A stretch of DNA of 64,000 nucleotides from Neurospora intermedia (lineage: Eukaryota; Ascomycota; Sordariomycetes; Sordariales; Sordariaceae): assembly GCA_037102815.1 (NCBI GenBank), contig BTPP01000004.1, forward strand, positions 3,472,001-3,536,000, read 5' to 3'. The notes below the pieces were generated by a model, which saw nothing but the letters and a program-made list of their open reading frames with translations, was not told the origin of the DNA and did not search any database. Shown one piece after another: positions 10,573 to 23,500 of the stretch (position 1 is the first letter of the stretch; every line of letters starts with the position of its first letter). The position numbers and the translations under genes were made by a program.

Positions 10573-12986
10573 CTAAAACTCTAGCTCGTTTCGCATCATC
10601 TCGCCTGTGTTGATCGGCTGCGGCTCGCTTATTGTCATGGGCATGCTCAAAGTCTGGAGGTTGTTGTACATGGTTGACTGGGGTGTTGAGCTGTTGCCAT
10701 TGCTGGGTGCTCCCGAGGCGTGGACGTAGCCACCCTCAGATGTTGGCGAAGAGTACTCCTCTTCCTCCTCTCCAGAGAGGTTCGAAGTACCCTCAGAACC
10801 GTCGCCGCGATCGTGTGTGCGCTTGTGTCTAAAGTAATAACGGTCAGTATCAATGTCGACATGCGTCCCTCATGAGCAACTGATGTGTGCTGAGGTGTAC
10901 GGTAAATTGGAAGGGGGAATGCATACTGTGCTAGGTTATCCGATCGAGAGAAGGCCTTCTGGCAGTATGAACAGACGTAAGGTCTCTCTTGTGTATGTGT
11001 CCTTACATGTCTGATTGGAAGAAAAGTCGAAAGGTTAGCATTGAAACAAGAGGATGGGACATCAAAAGGATTATGATTATTCATTCTTACCTCTTAAGGT
11101 GCTCCAATCGCTTGAAGACACGACCGCATGAGGGAATGGGGCAAGAGTGCGACTTCTGGGGATAAGGACCAAGCTCCGAAACCGTGGCAGAACGCGCGCG
11201 ACGGATTACGCCAGGGTGGCCCTGGGACATCTGTCGCTCGCTCATGGGAGCAAGTTCGTCATCGTTGAGGGGGCCGTAGCTCTGACCCATGGAAATATTC
11301 ATGGGGTTGAGCGCAGGGCTGCCCTCGACAGTGGACAGGGGAGTACCGTGCCTCGAAAGCTCGAGCATCTCGTGGTGCTGCTGGCGGGCCATGTTGATCG
11401 CAGGGTTGCTGTACGACAACCCAGGGGGAGAGTTGTCCGCAGACTCATCACCCTCGGCCACGGGACCAACAGAAGCAGACACGGACCTCCGCAGATCCGA
11501 GGGCTTGTACACCCCAGGAGTACCCGCGGCAATTGCTGTCGTGGCAGACAGAACTGATGGGGGAATGGAAGAGCGCCTCCTCCTTTGCTTGTATGTGGGT
11601 GAACCCTCGATGACTGTGTAGGCGGCCATGGGAGAGTACCCTCTGGCATGGTCTTGAGATATGCTGCTAGACCCGTATGAGCGGGGGTATGATGGGGCCG
11701 CGAGGTTGGATGGCGGAAGCTGCATCATGCCATTGAGGGCACCAGCGTTAAGGTGATCGGGAATGGCAGTATAGAGACCGGTCTCCTCATTGGCGATATA
11801 AGCGGGCTCGCCGATGACGCCCATTTGCTGGTGAGGAGGCGTCAAGGGCTCAAAGGAGAGTCCTCTCTGGCTATAGTCCTCAAAATGCGACGAGACGAAC
11901 GATGGGGCAGGCGAGCACTCCAAGCCATACGCAGGCATGGAAGTGTGTCGCTGGTGCACCTGCGTGATGGGCACACCATTCTGGGTATACTGAACACGAC
12001 CATAATCGGGTTCCCGCTTGACCATTGGCTGAGGGCAGGTCATCGCGGGTCCCATAGTCATCGCTCCGTAAGAGACCATGGCCTCCAGACCATCGGACAA
12101 AGGAGCCATTGACTGGGACATGGTTTGAGACATTTGCTGTCCCATGTTCTGCCCCATTGGCTGCATCATCTGCGATGGCATCGGCTGCATCATTTGAGGG
12201 GGAGGCATCGAGTCGGCGGCGCGCAAGATGGGCGAGGTGGACTGGGACTGAAAGGCGAGTTGCTGGGCCGGAAAAGAGGACGAGTTGGCCTGCTGGGCCT
12301 TGGTGAGAGACTCGAAGAGCGACTGAGAAGAATCGTACTGGAAGGACAAGGCAGGCTCGCTAACGGCAACTGTTGTCGCTTCCTGGCCCATCTTCTCTCT
12401 CTTGAGGTCTCTCTCGAGCGCATCAAGGAAGAGCCTGTCGTGGGGCACGCTGTACCAGAAGAACACCTTTTGCTTCTTCTGCGTTCGGATGCAGTTATTC
12501 TTGTACAAAAAGTCCAAGAAAGGGCTCTTGGGCTCCTCGAGGGAGGCATCGCTTCCCGCCTTCAGATTACGCAAGTCCGAGAAGATACCTTCCTCAAACT
12601 TCTTTGAGTTCTTCACGGGACGGCCGAAGGCCTGGAATCGGAAAGACAGACATCTCACAATGTCGGTACCGGAGATGTGAAAGAGGTTGTTCCATAGCAC
12701 ACAAGACACATACTCGCCGGTGGGTAGAAGGAACCTCCGGATGTATTGGTCTGGTTGCCAGTCGACGGGCGCGGAGATGAGGAAATACTTGACTAATCGG
12801 CGAGAAAAGCTGGCGTTAGCAAAGCACGCATATCAGGGGAGCCAATGGCATGTACGTACGGTTGTCAACCTGCTGCAGAGCTACCTGGGCATCATGCGGA
12901 AGAGCTTGCTGGGCCTCAGTGCTCAGCATGAAGGTCTCGGGTTTTTGCGAAGCGGCAGCCATATTGGCATGCTGCGAAGAATACAT
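10573..12986 (-). CDS. pp-1: Ste12-type homeodomain-like/C2H2 transcription factor (PP-1)
   Basis: Four exons on the minus strand: 12986-12860, 12792-11091, 11010-10927 and 10828-10573. The introns are 67, 80 and 98 bases, all phase-consistent, giving 722 residues. The STE DNA-binding domain occupies about residues 35-165 (YFLISAPVDWQPDQYIRRF, LFHISGTDIVRCLSFRF, FFWYSVPHDRLFLDALERDL). A Met/Gln-rich linker follows. Two C2H2 fingers then use C593/C598/H611/H615 and C623/C626/H639/H643, each split across introns, and the protein ends in an acidic tail and ...GEMMRNELEF. This is the filamentous-ascomycete Ste12 plan. In Neurospora, PP-1 acts below the MAK-2 MAP kinase cascade in germling fusion, protoperithecium development and ascospore viability. 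In-frame ATGs also occur at 13016 and 12968; 12986 was chosen because MYSSQHANMAAASQK begins there. Upstream lies an 11.4 kb gene-poor stretch. Confidence 0.95.
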
Positions 12987-13038
12987 TCCAAGCTTAAAAA
13001 CCTCCTTGATAATCAAATGTCGCGGCGAGTGCCGTCGT

Positions 13039-13050
13039 ATTTATATAAAT
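13039..13050 (-). promoter_or_regulatory. Candidate TATA box of pp-1
   Basis: The palindrome ATTTATATAAAT contains TATATAAA reading towards pp-1. It lies 53 bases before the chosen start (12986) and about 23 before the in-frame ATG at 13016. If used, initiation near 13010-13015 would exclude the first ATG and support the start at 12986. Confidence 0.4.
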
Positions 13051-13800
13051 GGTGCAGTGGGTGGCGTCAACGCGACCCAAAGAGAGCAGAAGGGCGGCGA
13101 AGCAAGACTATCGCCAAATGAAGCGATTGTCGTGGGGTGCGAAAGCGGGAATGGGAGGCGCTGCCTCTGTATATCTATGTATGTTTCTTTGGGTGGGAAA
13201 AGCGACTCGTAAGAAATCGTCTTTTCTCGTGTGTATGCGTCGTCGCGTCTTTGTCCTTTTGCGTTTTCGTGATCCGAGACCAGCCCGCGATACAGTGGAA
13301 GGATGCAATGTATGTGCTTCAACCCAAGCGCCTCAAGCGAATGATATCAAGGTGCGAGACCTTTCGACTGTCGGCCTCGAGGGGCAGTGTATGTAGTAGT
13401 AGAAGGGCGAAAAGGTAACCAGAACCAGCTAGGGTACTGACGGGACCTGCTTGTACAATGTATCGTCCACGCGGGAGTGCGCAGGTTGTGGTTGTCGTCG
13501 ACAATGCACGCCGGGAGCAGCCGCGACGGGGTTGTTGTTCGAGTAAGCCGTTGGGCGACGTCGTGGTCGGCCGGTGGGGGAGAAGGTATATGCGGGGTGC
13601 GTGCCGGGCCTAAATGCCGGAGACCTGACCGTCGAATGACGGAACAAGAAACAATTGGTGATGGTTGAAGTGAATTAAGCCTCACAGGTTCCCTTCTTCT
13701 TATTCCTTGCAGTGGTGGTGCGAACGAAAAACGAAACCAATCAACAGGATTCTCCCAAGGATGGCCGGATGATCAAACAGCGGGACGTTGAGCTTCCTCC

Positions 13801-13847
13801 GTGTGGTAGTGGTGGTGGTAGTGGTGGTGGTGGTGATGGCGGTGGAT
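13801..13847 (+). repeat. GGT-rich trinucleotide repeat
   Basis: Imperfect (GGT)n microsatellite, interrupted by AGT and GAT units, about 0.8 kb upstream of pp-1. Confidence 0.75.
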
Positions 13848-16800
13848 AGAGGAAAGAGGCAAAGTCTGGTCGCTTAGACTGCAACAGTGCTGACCCAAGG
13901 AATGAGTACGGTCGGTCTTTTCCAAGGATGTGTGGGGGAGCGACGGGACGGCGGCGAGCGGAGGGGGCTGCTGTTATGGAGATTGGGTGCGGTATGTGCG
14001 GGCGGCCCCTGGTGGGAACTTGGGAGGATGGTCGACTTGTGAATCGATGCTTCGTGGGTGGGAAAAAGGAGAGAGCGTCTTGGGGAAAGTGCGTGCGCAG
14101 CTAGCCAGCTCCAAGACAGGTCTACTCGGTAGTGCCTGGTAATGCAGGGGAAAGGGCCGTGCGAAGTAGGAAGGTCCGCCTGCAACAGAAACAGAAAGGG
14201 GGAAAAAGAGGGTTGGAGAAGGAGAAGTCTTGAAAAGGAAAAGAGAGGAACTTGTCAAGAGAAAAGTGGTCGACTAGAAGGAGAGCAAAGAGGGGGAGAA
14301 TGGGCGAACAACGGGGTTTAATGATTTTCTCTCGCTTGGGGTCCAAGTCTCCAACCAGAGTGGGAAGGCCAGACCAGGGTGCGCTATCTGAGTGGATGGA
14401 TACTAATGGCTGCTAATTGCTGTGGCTCGCTGTGCTATGCTTTGCTCAGAAAAGGGTTGTAGCCTATCGAAGCTGCCCATGCTATGAGCCCGGGTTGCAG
14501 CACTAACAGCAATAGGCGACGGTTGGGGCATGCGGCAATAAATACAACCTAATCACAGATACCCGACGACAGAACGGGCCTCTAGATGGAGGTATTCATC
14601 TTGTCTGTCACTGCGTCCGACGAAAGAGTGTCTTGGGCTCGCAGTTGGTGCGAGGAAGCATCGTGGAAACTGACGGATGGGTCAAGTTCAGGTATCATGG
14701 CGCGGCATCAACCATGAGATGCCTGTATGGCACAGACAGGAAGGAATGACCCGTCGAGGCGTGGAGACCAGGGCCCAACCTGTCAACGCCCACAGCTACA
14801 GCGAGATGGTAGGTACATTCAGGCAAGGTACCAGAATGGAATCCAACATCATATCCAATAGAGGTAGTCTACACTATGGTCCAAGCGCGGAACAACTCAT
14901 TCCTGGTCAACATGGCGAGTGTCTATATCGCGCGCGATATGAGGGGGAACCTAGCGGCGGGGTAGACGTCAAAGAGTTTTGCACGGCAAATTTATCACTA
15001 CTCACCTATACGTATCTGCACTCGAGCAGAAGGCTCTGAAGTGGAGGGCGGTCGATGGCAACTTTGGGTTCACATCCATCGTCACCTTGGAGGACGAAGG
15101 GACCGGAACCGCGACGAGGTCCGTGGGTTATTCTGGTGGCAGCTGTGGGAGGGTGTGACTATAGAGACTGATCTGGTCTTACGGTGTACATTTATTAAAG
15201 CAGCGCTGCATTAACCGGAGTGGATAACAAGCCACAAAAAGCGACTCTGTTGATAGGCTGTCCCTGAGAGTACGTACACTACCTGTGCCCGCCAGGGTGC
15301 AAGCTGGGATGAGCATGCCTGAACCGGACCGTTGTCTTTTCTGTCTTTCTTTCCGTTTCCCGCTTCTGCTTGCTGTCGGTGAATCGTCATGACAATTTGT
15401 TCTCACTAGTAGCATTCTTTTTTCTTTCTTTTTTTCCTCTCTTTTTTGGACATGCCAGCATCATACAATGCTTCGATGGCCTTTGTTCCGAATACTGGAC
15501 ATCTCATCCCGTTTCCTACCATACCGGTTGTTTAAATGGTGTTCCTACGTGAATCTCTTCGAGCTAAACCTGGACTCTCTCTTATGACTCGGCCCAAAGA
15601 GCTCTGGGCAACAGCCTCCAGCCTCGGCACTCGACGGCGTACGCTTGAATAGAGCAAACAGTGGCGTAGTAGATTAATTATGACACATGCTACGAAGGCT
15701 TGAAGACATCCACAATTGGAGCAAAAGACGACACTTTAACGAGGTTGCGTTGTTGCTGTTGGTTATATGGCATGAACCGGTCAATGACAGTTTAGATGAA
15801 GAGTGCCTTACCCGCTGCAGAGTGTGTAAAATTGTTATGGTTTCTCCATCTGATCTGCTACCTCTAAGTATGCCCGTCTACGATACCCTGATGAGAGGAA
15901 AAGGAAGTTAGTGAGAATATCGTGATTACATGGTGAACAGAGATGCGAATGATTGACATTCCGTTTGCAAGACTAGTCCTGGTTATACTTGTCTAGTTAT
16001 AGGCTCCTCGCAGCTTATTTACGCGTTTGTCTACAAAGTTTCCGGAGTAGTGATCCAGTCTTTCGAATCGAGTGCAAACTGATTGGAGGGCAAACATACC
16101 CGAGGAATCCTCAGGGGAAGTTCTCTCTTCCATGTTCGTGAACCACCACAATTTCCGCGTTCTCGGAAATGAGTTGAGGGTACGGCAGGCATCTTATAGG
16201 ACCCTCTCCGAACCATGTGCTAAGTACCAAAGGATCTTACAATGACACAGTACGCATAGGCATTGTTCAGTTGTTTTATCTGTTGGCATGGAGAGCAGGG
16301 TATATTTGTCGGACTTCAAATTATCGCAGAAAAAACATTCGGGCTGTCCGAATGAGCGCAAAGCAGAGTAGATAGCCAGAGCAATGCAGAAAATTGCAAT
16401 TATTTGACACTTTCAACGACGGGCAGTGTCGTCATGTACGGACACTTAATGTGGTTTCAATCGATGGGGTTGAAGCTATCTGGACAGTGCCGAATATGTT
16501 AATGACCATCAAAAGCACGAGCCACCTCAATGGCGGATAGAGGTATGAGTGGGGCTAGACGTTGGGATCTGGATCTTTGCCGGCCCAGGGGTAGCTTTCG
16601 TTCGACTCCGGAGCGCGAAATCTCGATCAGGGCATGATTGCTTCCGCGGTTCGGCTGTTTTCTGATTGCTATCCATCGGCAGGAAGGTGGAGATTCGCGA
16701 ACAACGTACGATATGATCATCTCGGAGAGTCGTGCACTTCTCCATCGATCTCTTTCGATCTTTTGAATCCCAAAGGGTTGTTAAGCGGGTCGATGGACGG

Positions 16801-17488
16801 GCCCGGGCAGGAACGTGGTGTCTGCTGTGCATGCAAGTGCGTCTAAGCACCTGCTAGACTTAGTGTAGAAGTACCCAGTGGGAAAGTGCATAGCATTTCT
16901 CACTGCCTACAGCATCTGTACCAAGATACAGGTAAGGTATCCAAGGAAGACCAGAACTTAACGACATCACCTCTCAAACTCTTTTACACCAATCTCCCGA
17001 ACGTTGTCCGTTGTATGCAACCAGCCCGACACTTGAAAGTAACGAACTGAACCACAGGCTTCCGACGACTCGTACGTTGCGTGTCCGCGGCTGATTGATA
17101 TGGCAACACAGTCGACACAACCACTCAGTTCCTGGTTAGGAGGCGAATTCGGTGGCCTCGTTCAATCTGGAAGCACCCAAGCGGCAAAGTGCTCGAGCGG
17201 CGCAGGCACTTGGCGTCGCACAGAATAGAGGGAATCATGGTATTGGATTCGGTTCTCTTCTCCCTCTGTGTCCTCCTCGGTCTGTCTAAGACCTACCTCC
17301 AAGTTCATCGAATGTCTCTATTCACGCTTTTCCAATTGTTGCACTGGATTCGGCATGGGACGACATCATACAACTTCTTGGCTTGTTGTTCTCTACTACC
17401 ACCGCACATTGAGCTTAGCTCGGTTCTCATACCGTGACGAGTCCTACGAAACTACATACTGAGGTCATCTCCCACAACCCAAAGCTAT

Positions 17489-17536
17489 GAAAAGAAAAGA
17501 AAAAGAAAGGAAAGAAAAGAAAAAGAAAAAGAAAAG
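17489..17536 (+). repeat. Purine tract, GAAAA-type repeat
   Basis: Forty-eight bases made only of A and G, mostly AAAAG/AAAAAG units. It sits in the gene-poor interval with no gene nearby. Confidence 0.75.
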
Positions 17537-20500
17537 ACCATGCACCTTAGGCTTCTAGGCACTTCAACGGCTCTGACTGGATCTCGTCATTGCTCTCTTG
17601 TGTTGTGGTGGATGTCCAGAATCCAAGGTTTGCTCAGGCCAATAATAGTGTTGCCGCAAAGTGTCTTCGACCATTGCAGAGGGGTCGTGCTGAACCGTGT
17701 CCCCAGCCATGATACCCATGCCACCCAGTCAAAAGTCTGAAACATGCTTCAGAAATAGCTCTGGGGGAGAAGGGCAAGCAGGGGTCTGACTTTTTGTCGG
17801 CGCCAAGTTCCAATTTTTCCCGGCCCAGCGTCCAGCAAGCGTCCCATGCGCTCACTGAAAAGTCGACGAGCCCACCTCGGCCGCAACATGAACCGCACCT
17901 TTTCCGCTCTAGGCCAGTCAGCAGACTGCACAGGAGATGCGATCTGGGTGATATTTGGGGCGGTGCTTTTGATCTCCCATTAGGGTATTTTTTTCTTAAT
18001 AGAGCCTCGGATCACCAGGAATGAGTGGTGTCATTGCGCAGCTGGTAAACCCACACTAAGAGGTGGGTAGTGCTGGATGGAGGTTTTCGATTTGATCAAC
18101 ATACACCCTTCCTCTCGACTGGACTGCAAGTTAGTTAACCGACAACGCTGGAGGCTGGGTCAGGCAAGAATGCAAGCCAGGCACCCAGCTGAAAACCTGG
18201 TCGCCCGTTCCCAAACCAAGTCAACCGTCAGATTAAGAAATTAAGTTGATTTCTTCTGTCCAGGCTCTGCCACTACACCGTTCAATTTATTTATATATTT
18301 ATTTGTTTATTTTGTCCCCAAACGTATCAGGAAAACGAACCTGGCTGATGCTTCCCTTCAGTACAATGCACAAGAGCTTTGCCGACACCATGACCTGGGA
18401 ACAAAGCTCTGCCCGGCTAGGTCTGAGCTTCTCGGGACCTGACTACGGGCCGGCAGCCGATGGCCACGGATACAGTAATGTCCCCTATTATTGCAACACA
18501 ATTCTTGCAGCGATTTTTCTTGCAATAGGTGGGGTGTTTGCAAAAGGAGGATCCTGCGCACGGACCGAGAATAGGCATTCACGCCACTGGAAGACGCCGA
18601 GGGGTCGGAAAAGTGGGTTATCAAGCCCCGATATGGAGGTACAAGTGTTCACTCCCTAAGAAAGTCGACCCCTGTTAATGCAAGAATCTGACCATAGCTA
18701 TTGCAATTAGCAGTTAGCAGTCCCAGTATGGGTTTTTAAATCTTGCCCTCAACTATCTGTGCTATAAGTAGGGTGCTAGCATTAGGGGGGGTTGCAAAAG
18801 CAGGGGACATTACTGTAGGTAGGATGGAACCGCTAGGCCTACTGTACTATGTAGGGAGGAGTGGGGGATGTGCCCTTGCTATTTGGACAGATCCCCACGA
18901 TGTGATGACCAACATATTCCGAAACACGAGAGTGCCTGTATCAGAATATCTATGGCACGCCTATCTGAGCAGTACCGTATGGCCCTTTTCAGATCGCAGC
19001 TAGCCAACGGTACGATTTGTCATTCGCCAGAATACCCACTGACGATATTGACTATCAAGTGCCGTCTTCCCAGGTCACGCGCAGTTATGTTGCGGGCTTC
19101 CCGTCCACGACTTAAGGTTGAGACACCCTACAAGCCAAGCTTTGGTTGCTAGGACGTTTCAGAGATGTAGTCTCTTCGATGGTGATACTACCACAGACGC
19201 AGTCAACAGTGGCATCTGGGGCCTCGATTGTTGTTTTTCCTGTGGGATACCGGCCAGTCGCCGGGTGACTACGTCTCAAAGTCCAAGAATAGCATCACAC
19301 TTTGAGGGGGCCGACAAAAGCGGTCGCAGGCCCCAGTGCTCCTGCAGAGAACGAAGGCCCAGCACAAAGAGGGGAAAGAGAAAAAAAAAAACCGCTGATG
19401 GTTTTGCGCCGCACGTCAATCTGTTGGCTGTGAGTCTCTGTTGACGGTTGTGATTCGGTCATGCCAGCGGCAAAAAAGCGGGATTAGTGCAGCCAGATGC
19501 AGGTACCGGGCGGATATACTGTTATGCAGAACGGGATCTGTACAATCTGGTGGATTTAGTGGCATATTGACATGACATACCCCGCGCGAAGAGGGGAACA
19601 GCAAGCTACTGAGGCGTCAAATTATTTTGAATGTATAGTACTCAATGGTGCCCTGTGGTTGGTTCTGAAAGTCAACAAAACATCACGACGCGTATTACGG
19701 AGGTGTGGATGTTGGATTTGGGACGGGATTGAACGGGCGGCCGGGCTACGAGGTGCCTTTGGCGCTATGACGTCCCTCCAAGTTTATAGCGGGTTCAGCA
19801 TGGGAACAAACTGACAACAGGGGGGCAGGCAGCAAAATTGTCACTGGCCCAAGTGGAAGGTAAGTTCCGTTCTTATCCGTCACTCTCACCTACAGCAGAC
19901 ATGGAAGGAGTAAGTGGCAGATAAGGTATGTACCGACTGGACCTCTAATGCAACACCGGCAAAGCCTTCCAGGTGTTCAGAAAGAGCTGAGGGTCGAAGA
20001 CTGTTTCGTTTGCAAGTCCACGTTAGGAAGCTCCTTCCCTGCCACAGCAAAAAGAATGAGGAGCCATCAATCAAGACTCGGAGGAAAGGAAGGAAATGGA
20101 ATGTGAGTCCGTTTGGTCTCCAGACTTTGTCTTGGACACATCATGACGAACGACAGCGTGGAGTCTCTCCCTGGATGCCGAACTGGATTGCCTTCTGATC
20201 TTTTGCCTCAGCAGGTCAACAATGTCATTCCTCGACCAGCCAATGTCAGCATCACCTGGACTACGCTTCGGCACTTTTGTTCGGAGAATTCCCCTCAGTC
20301 CGCTTTCTCACTTCTCACTTGCTGCTCATCTGTCTGACCTTCGTCCTAGGGAGATCATGATCAAGAACATGATTGATCTGGACGGCGTTGCAGCGAAGCG
20401 CACGGTACGTGATAGCAGATGCCAAGGCAGGTCCTGAAACAGAAACAATGACGCCGGTGAGGTCGACGAAGCGGGAGCTCAGCTCTTGAAACAGAGGCTC

Positions 20501-23500
20501 TTCGGTCGCAAGAAGCGCACCTCTGCAACATCAGCCGGGACAGCATCCAGGGCAACCTCCAGTCGCCCCCCACGAAGTCTCCCCGTCCACCACGACGGCC
20601 AATCGGATCTATGTTGGTCCTGGCGAACCCTGTCTGCTCTGTCTGCGTACCTGCCGTGCCTGTGGTGCCTGCGTCCATATCGCATGAATTGAGGCATGTT
20701 CTAGCATGCCATCGCGTGTCCAGAAAAGAACAAGTCCCCAGAGACGAAAAAGGGGCACAATGCGACATGACCCCGCAAATATGCACGCTAACATTACAGA
20801 ATCATTTGGGGACGCAGGAACCGGCATTTCCGCTGATTTTACCGATTTCACACAGACTGTCCTGCAGGACTTGGGGGCTGGTTTAGTCTAGTGTTGCCAT
20901 GTCCACCACCAGACAAACATTATCACTTTGCGCTCGGACCCAGCAGCCTTCTTGTGCGCCCAACTCGAGAAGGAGAAATTACCAAACCCAGGTTAGATGC
21001 AACCTGGGAGTCGATGGTGTGAAACAAGCGCCCTTTGGGCCCACTGTGGGGATTGTGTCTTGGTGAGCTTGATTCAGCTTTCAGGGGCCAGGAACAGAGG
21101 AGATGAAACAAAAAAGGCCGTCACAGCTTCTTTCCAGAATCATGATCGTATTACGTAAGGCGTCCTCGGAAAGCAGAAAACGGTCAAGCGGACCACCGCC
21201 GGCGAGATGGAAGCCAGAGAAGGAAAAGGCAGGCGAGAAAAGGGGGTCACATCGGCTACGACGTTCCTTGCAAGCTCCACGACATCGACATGTGGGTAAA
21301 AGTCCGAAATTATACGGCTGCTTTCCGAGAAACAACAACCTCGCAAGGATGAAAAAGAGACCGACAAAGCCAGGATCAGAGAGACCTGGACCATTTCCGG
21401 GTCAAGTCAATGTCGTACGGCTTTGCACGTCCGTGTGTTTGTGTGGACAAGTGACATGGTCTGGGATTAGTCGGGCACACTGGTCGGGCAGTGGTGCTTT
21501 CCGACAATACAACGACACCGCATTGCCAACCCTTGAGGCCGGACCTCATTCGGAACTCCGCAGCACTTTTGGCCATCAAGTATTCCGACTTTGGGAATAT
21601 CCCGAGGTGCCGATATGCTGGTCATCGGCTCGGCTGACCAAAAAAAGGCCAGGAGACGTGCCATTGACAAGATCAAATGATGTCCGTGCAGAAGAGCGAG
21701 GCTCAGGTTTGTCATTGGCTACGGGGTCAAAGGTCCCGTACCCAGGGCCACCCGCTAGCACGGCACTGGGAATGTTCGTGCACCAGACAAGTCATCAATC
21801 GAACAGTGTCGAGCGTACACATTTCGGTTTGACTAAGAGAAGCCATGAATTAGTGATGGGTTTAGGTTAATTCCAATTGCCCCTTTTATCTGGGGTCTGG
21901 TGATGCATTCAGCTGCACCAGAGGTCGCCCTCAAATCAGCTTGACGACACCGTCTCAACATCAATCTACGAGCCGTACGATATCCGGATATAACCACTTT
22001 TACAACGATGTATGGAAGAGGCCGTACGTTGTGCGGGCAGGTCGTCTCTTATCTTGGCTCATCACCCTGGGACCCGGGGACTGCATGTTGATAGACCACA
22101 GCAAGGGATGAGACATAGGTCATCGGCACTAAACGCAAGGTTACCTTAACGTATCTACGACTGTCTGAGGGACTACGAGGATCTGGGCGAGTTTTTCGAC
22201 TCATGTATGCAACGTCCTTGCGGGTGTGCCAAGATGGCAAGCAGTGAAAAGCAAAATCACAGTTACCCATGGTGCAGACTGGTTATCCAAGTAGATTGTT
22301 GTTCATTAGACTTCGATTATTGGAGAACCGGTATTCGATTCATGACTTCAAGTTCATCTGCCACTCGTCAAGTGGTGTATATGTACCGATAAGTACCATA
22401 GGCGTCAAGTGTCTTGCCTCACACCACCACCAGAGGTTTATGCGCCACTTGTCATGGCCCTTAAAAAAGACTTGCTCTATGTGTCACCATTGACGAATAC
22501 CAGCCTCATGTTTCATAAATACCTGAAGACGATCATACAAGCCAAGGAAGACGGGATCGACTATCTGAAACGGAGGGTATCCCAGCAGCTCGATCGCTCT
22601 CCGCCCGGTAGTTACCATCATGGTGATGGAACAGAGATGACCTCCCCCTGCTGAACATGGTTCTCGACCGACTCAAGGGTACGACAGTGTGGTGGCTCAG
22701 TGGCAACATGCTAGGCGGACATCCGAGAAACAACCTGACTAACCCCAATATTGTGCTCCTTGTTCTCTCATGCCCGTCGCAACCTCTCCCTCAAATGGGA
22801 AACCATGTCGCCTATAGTTATCGACGTGGCCTGGTTCCCTTGTTTTCGGCCCAATGGAGAGTATTGCCTTTTACTATTACTTTCTTTGGTCATCCGAAAT
22901 TCTCGATATTTGGAAGAGCTTCTTGGAGTCCTCTATGGAAGACATGTCCTTACTTTTATCATTTTCTCTGAATGGAAGAGCATGTCAAGCTCTCGACGGT
23001 ATTGACAAGAAATTTCCACGATACGGACAATATCTTCACCTTTGACAACATGCGGAAAAGACACAGCGGGCTCGGTCTTGCCAAGGTAGGTGGTCTGGGC
23101 TGGGCTAAACAACTGTTGAAGATAGACAAAGAAAGAGATGATCATTATCCCGAAGATGTGCCGTCATCAACGGTCCCCTTCTTGATCCCACGCTGTTCAA
23201 ACATCGAACAAGATTGCGTGCAATCATAGACCACACCAGCTCTTCCAGTGCCTTTCTTGCTTTATAGATCGAGGAAGTGTAGTGGCCGTTTCTTGCCTTT
23301 GAGGTTGGCATGAATCAGTGGTATCCAGCGTCTGAGTACCTAAATCCAGACTACTGGTTGGCTTGTACCCTGTCTGTCTGTGACCTAGCGACACAAGGTA
23401 ATGTGCACAATTGTAGATAGGTAGGCACAAGCTGGGGGTTCGTAAAGTGTGAAACTCAATCTCCAAACGTTGGGTAACCTTTTTTCCCCGGAAGGGTGCA

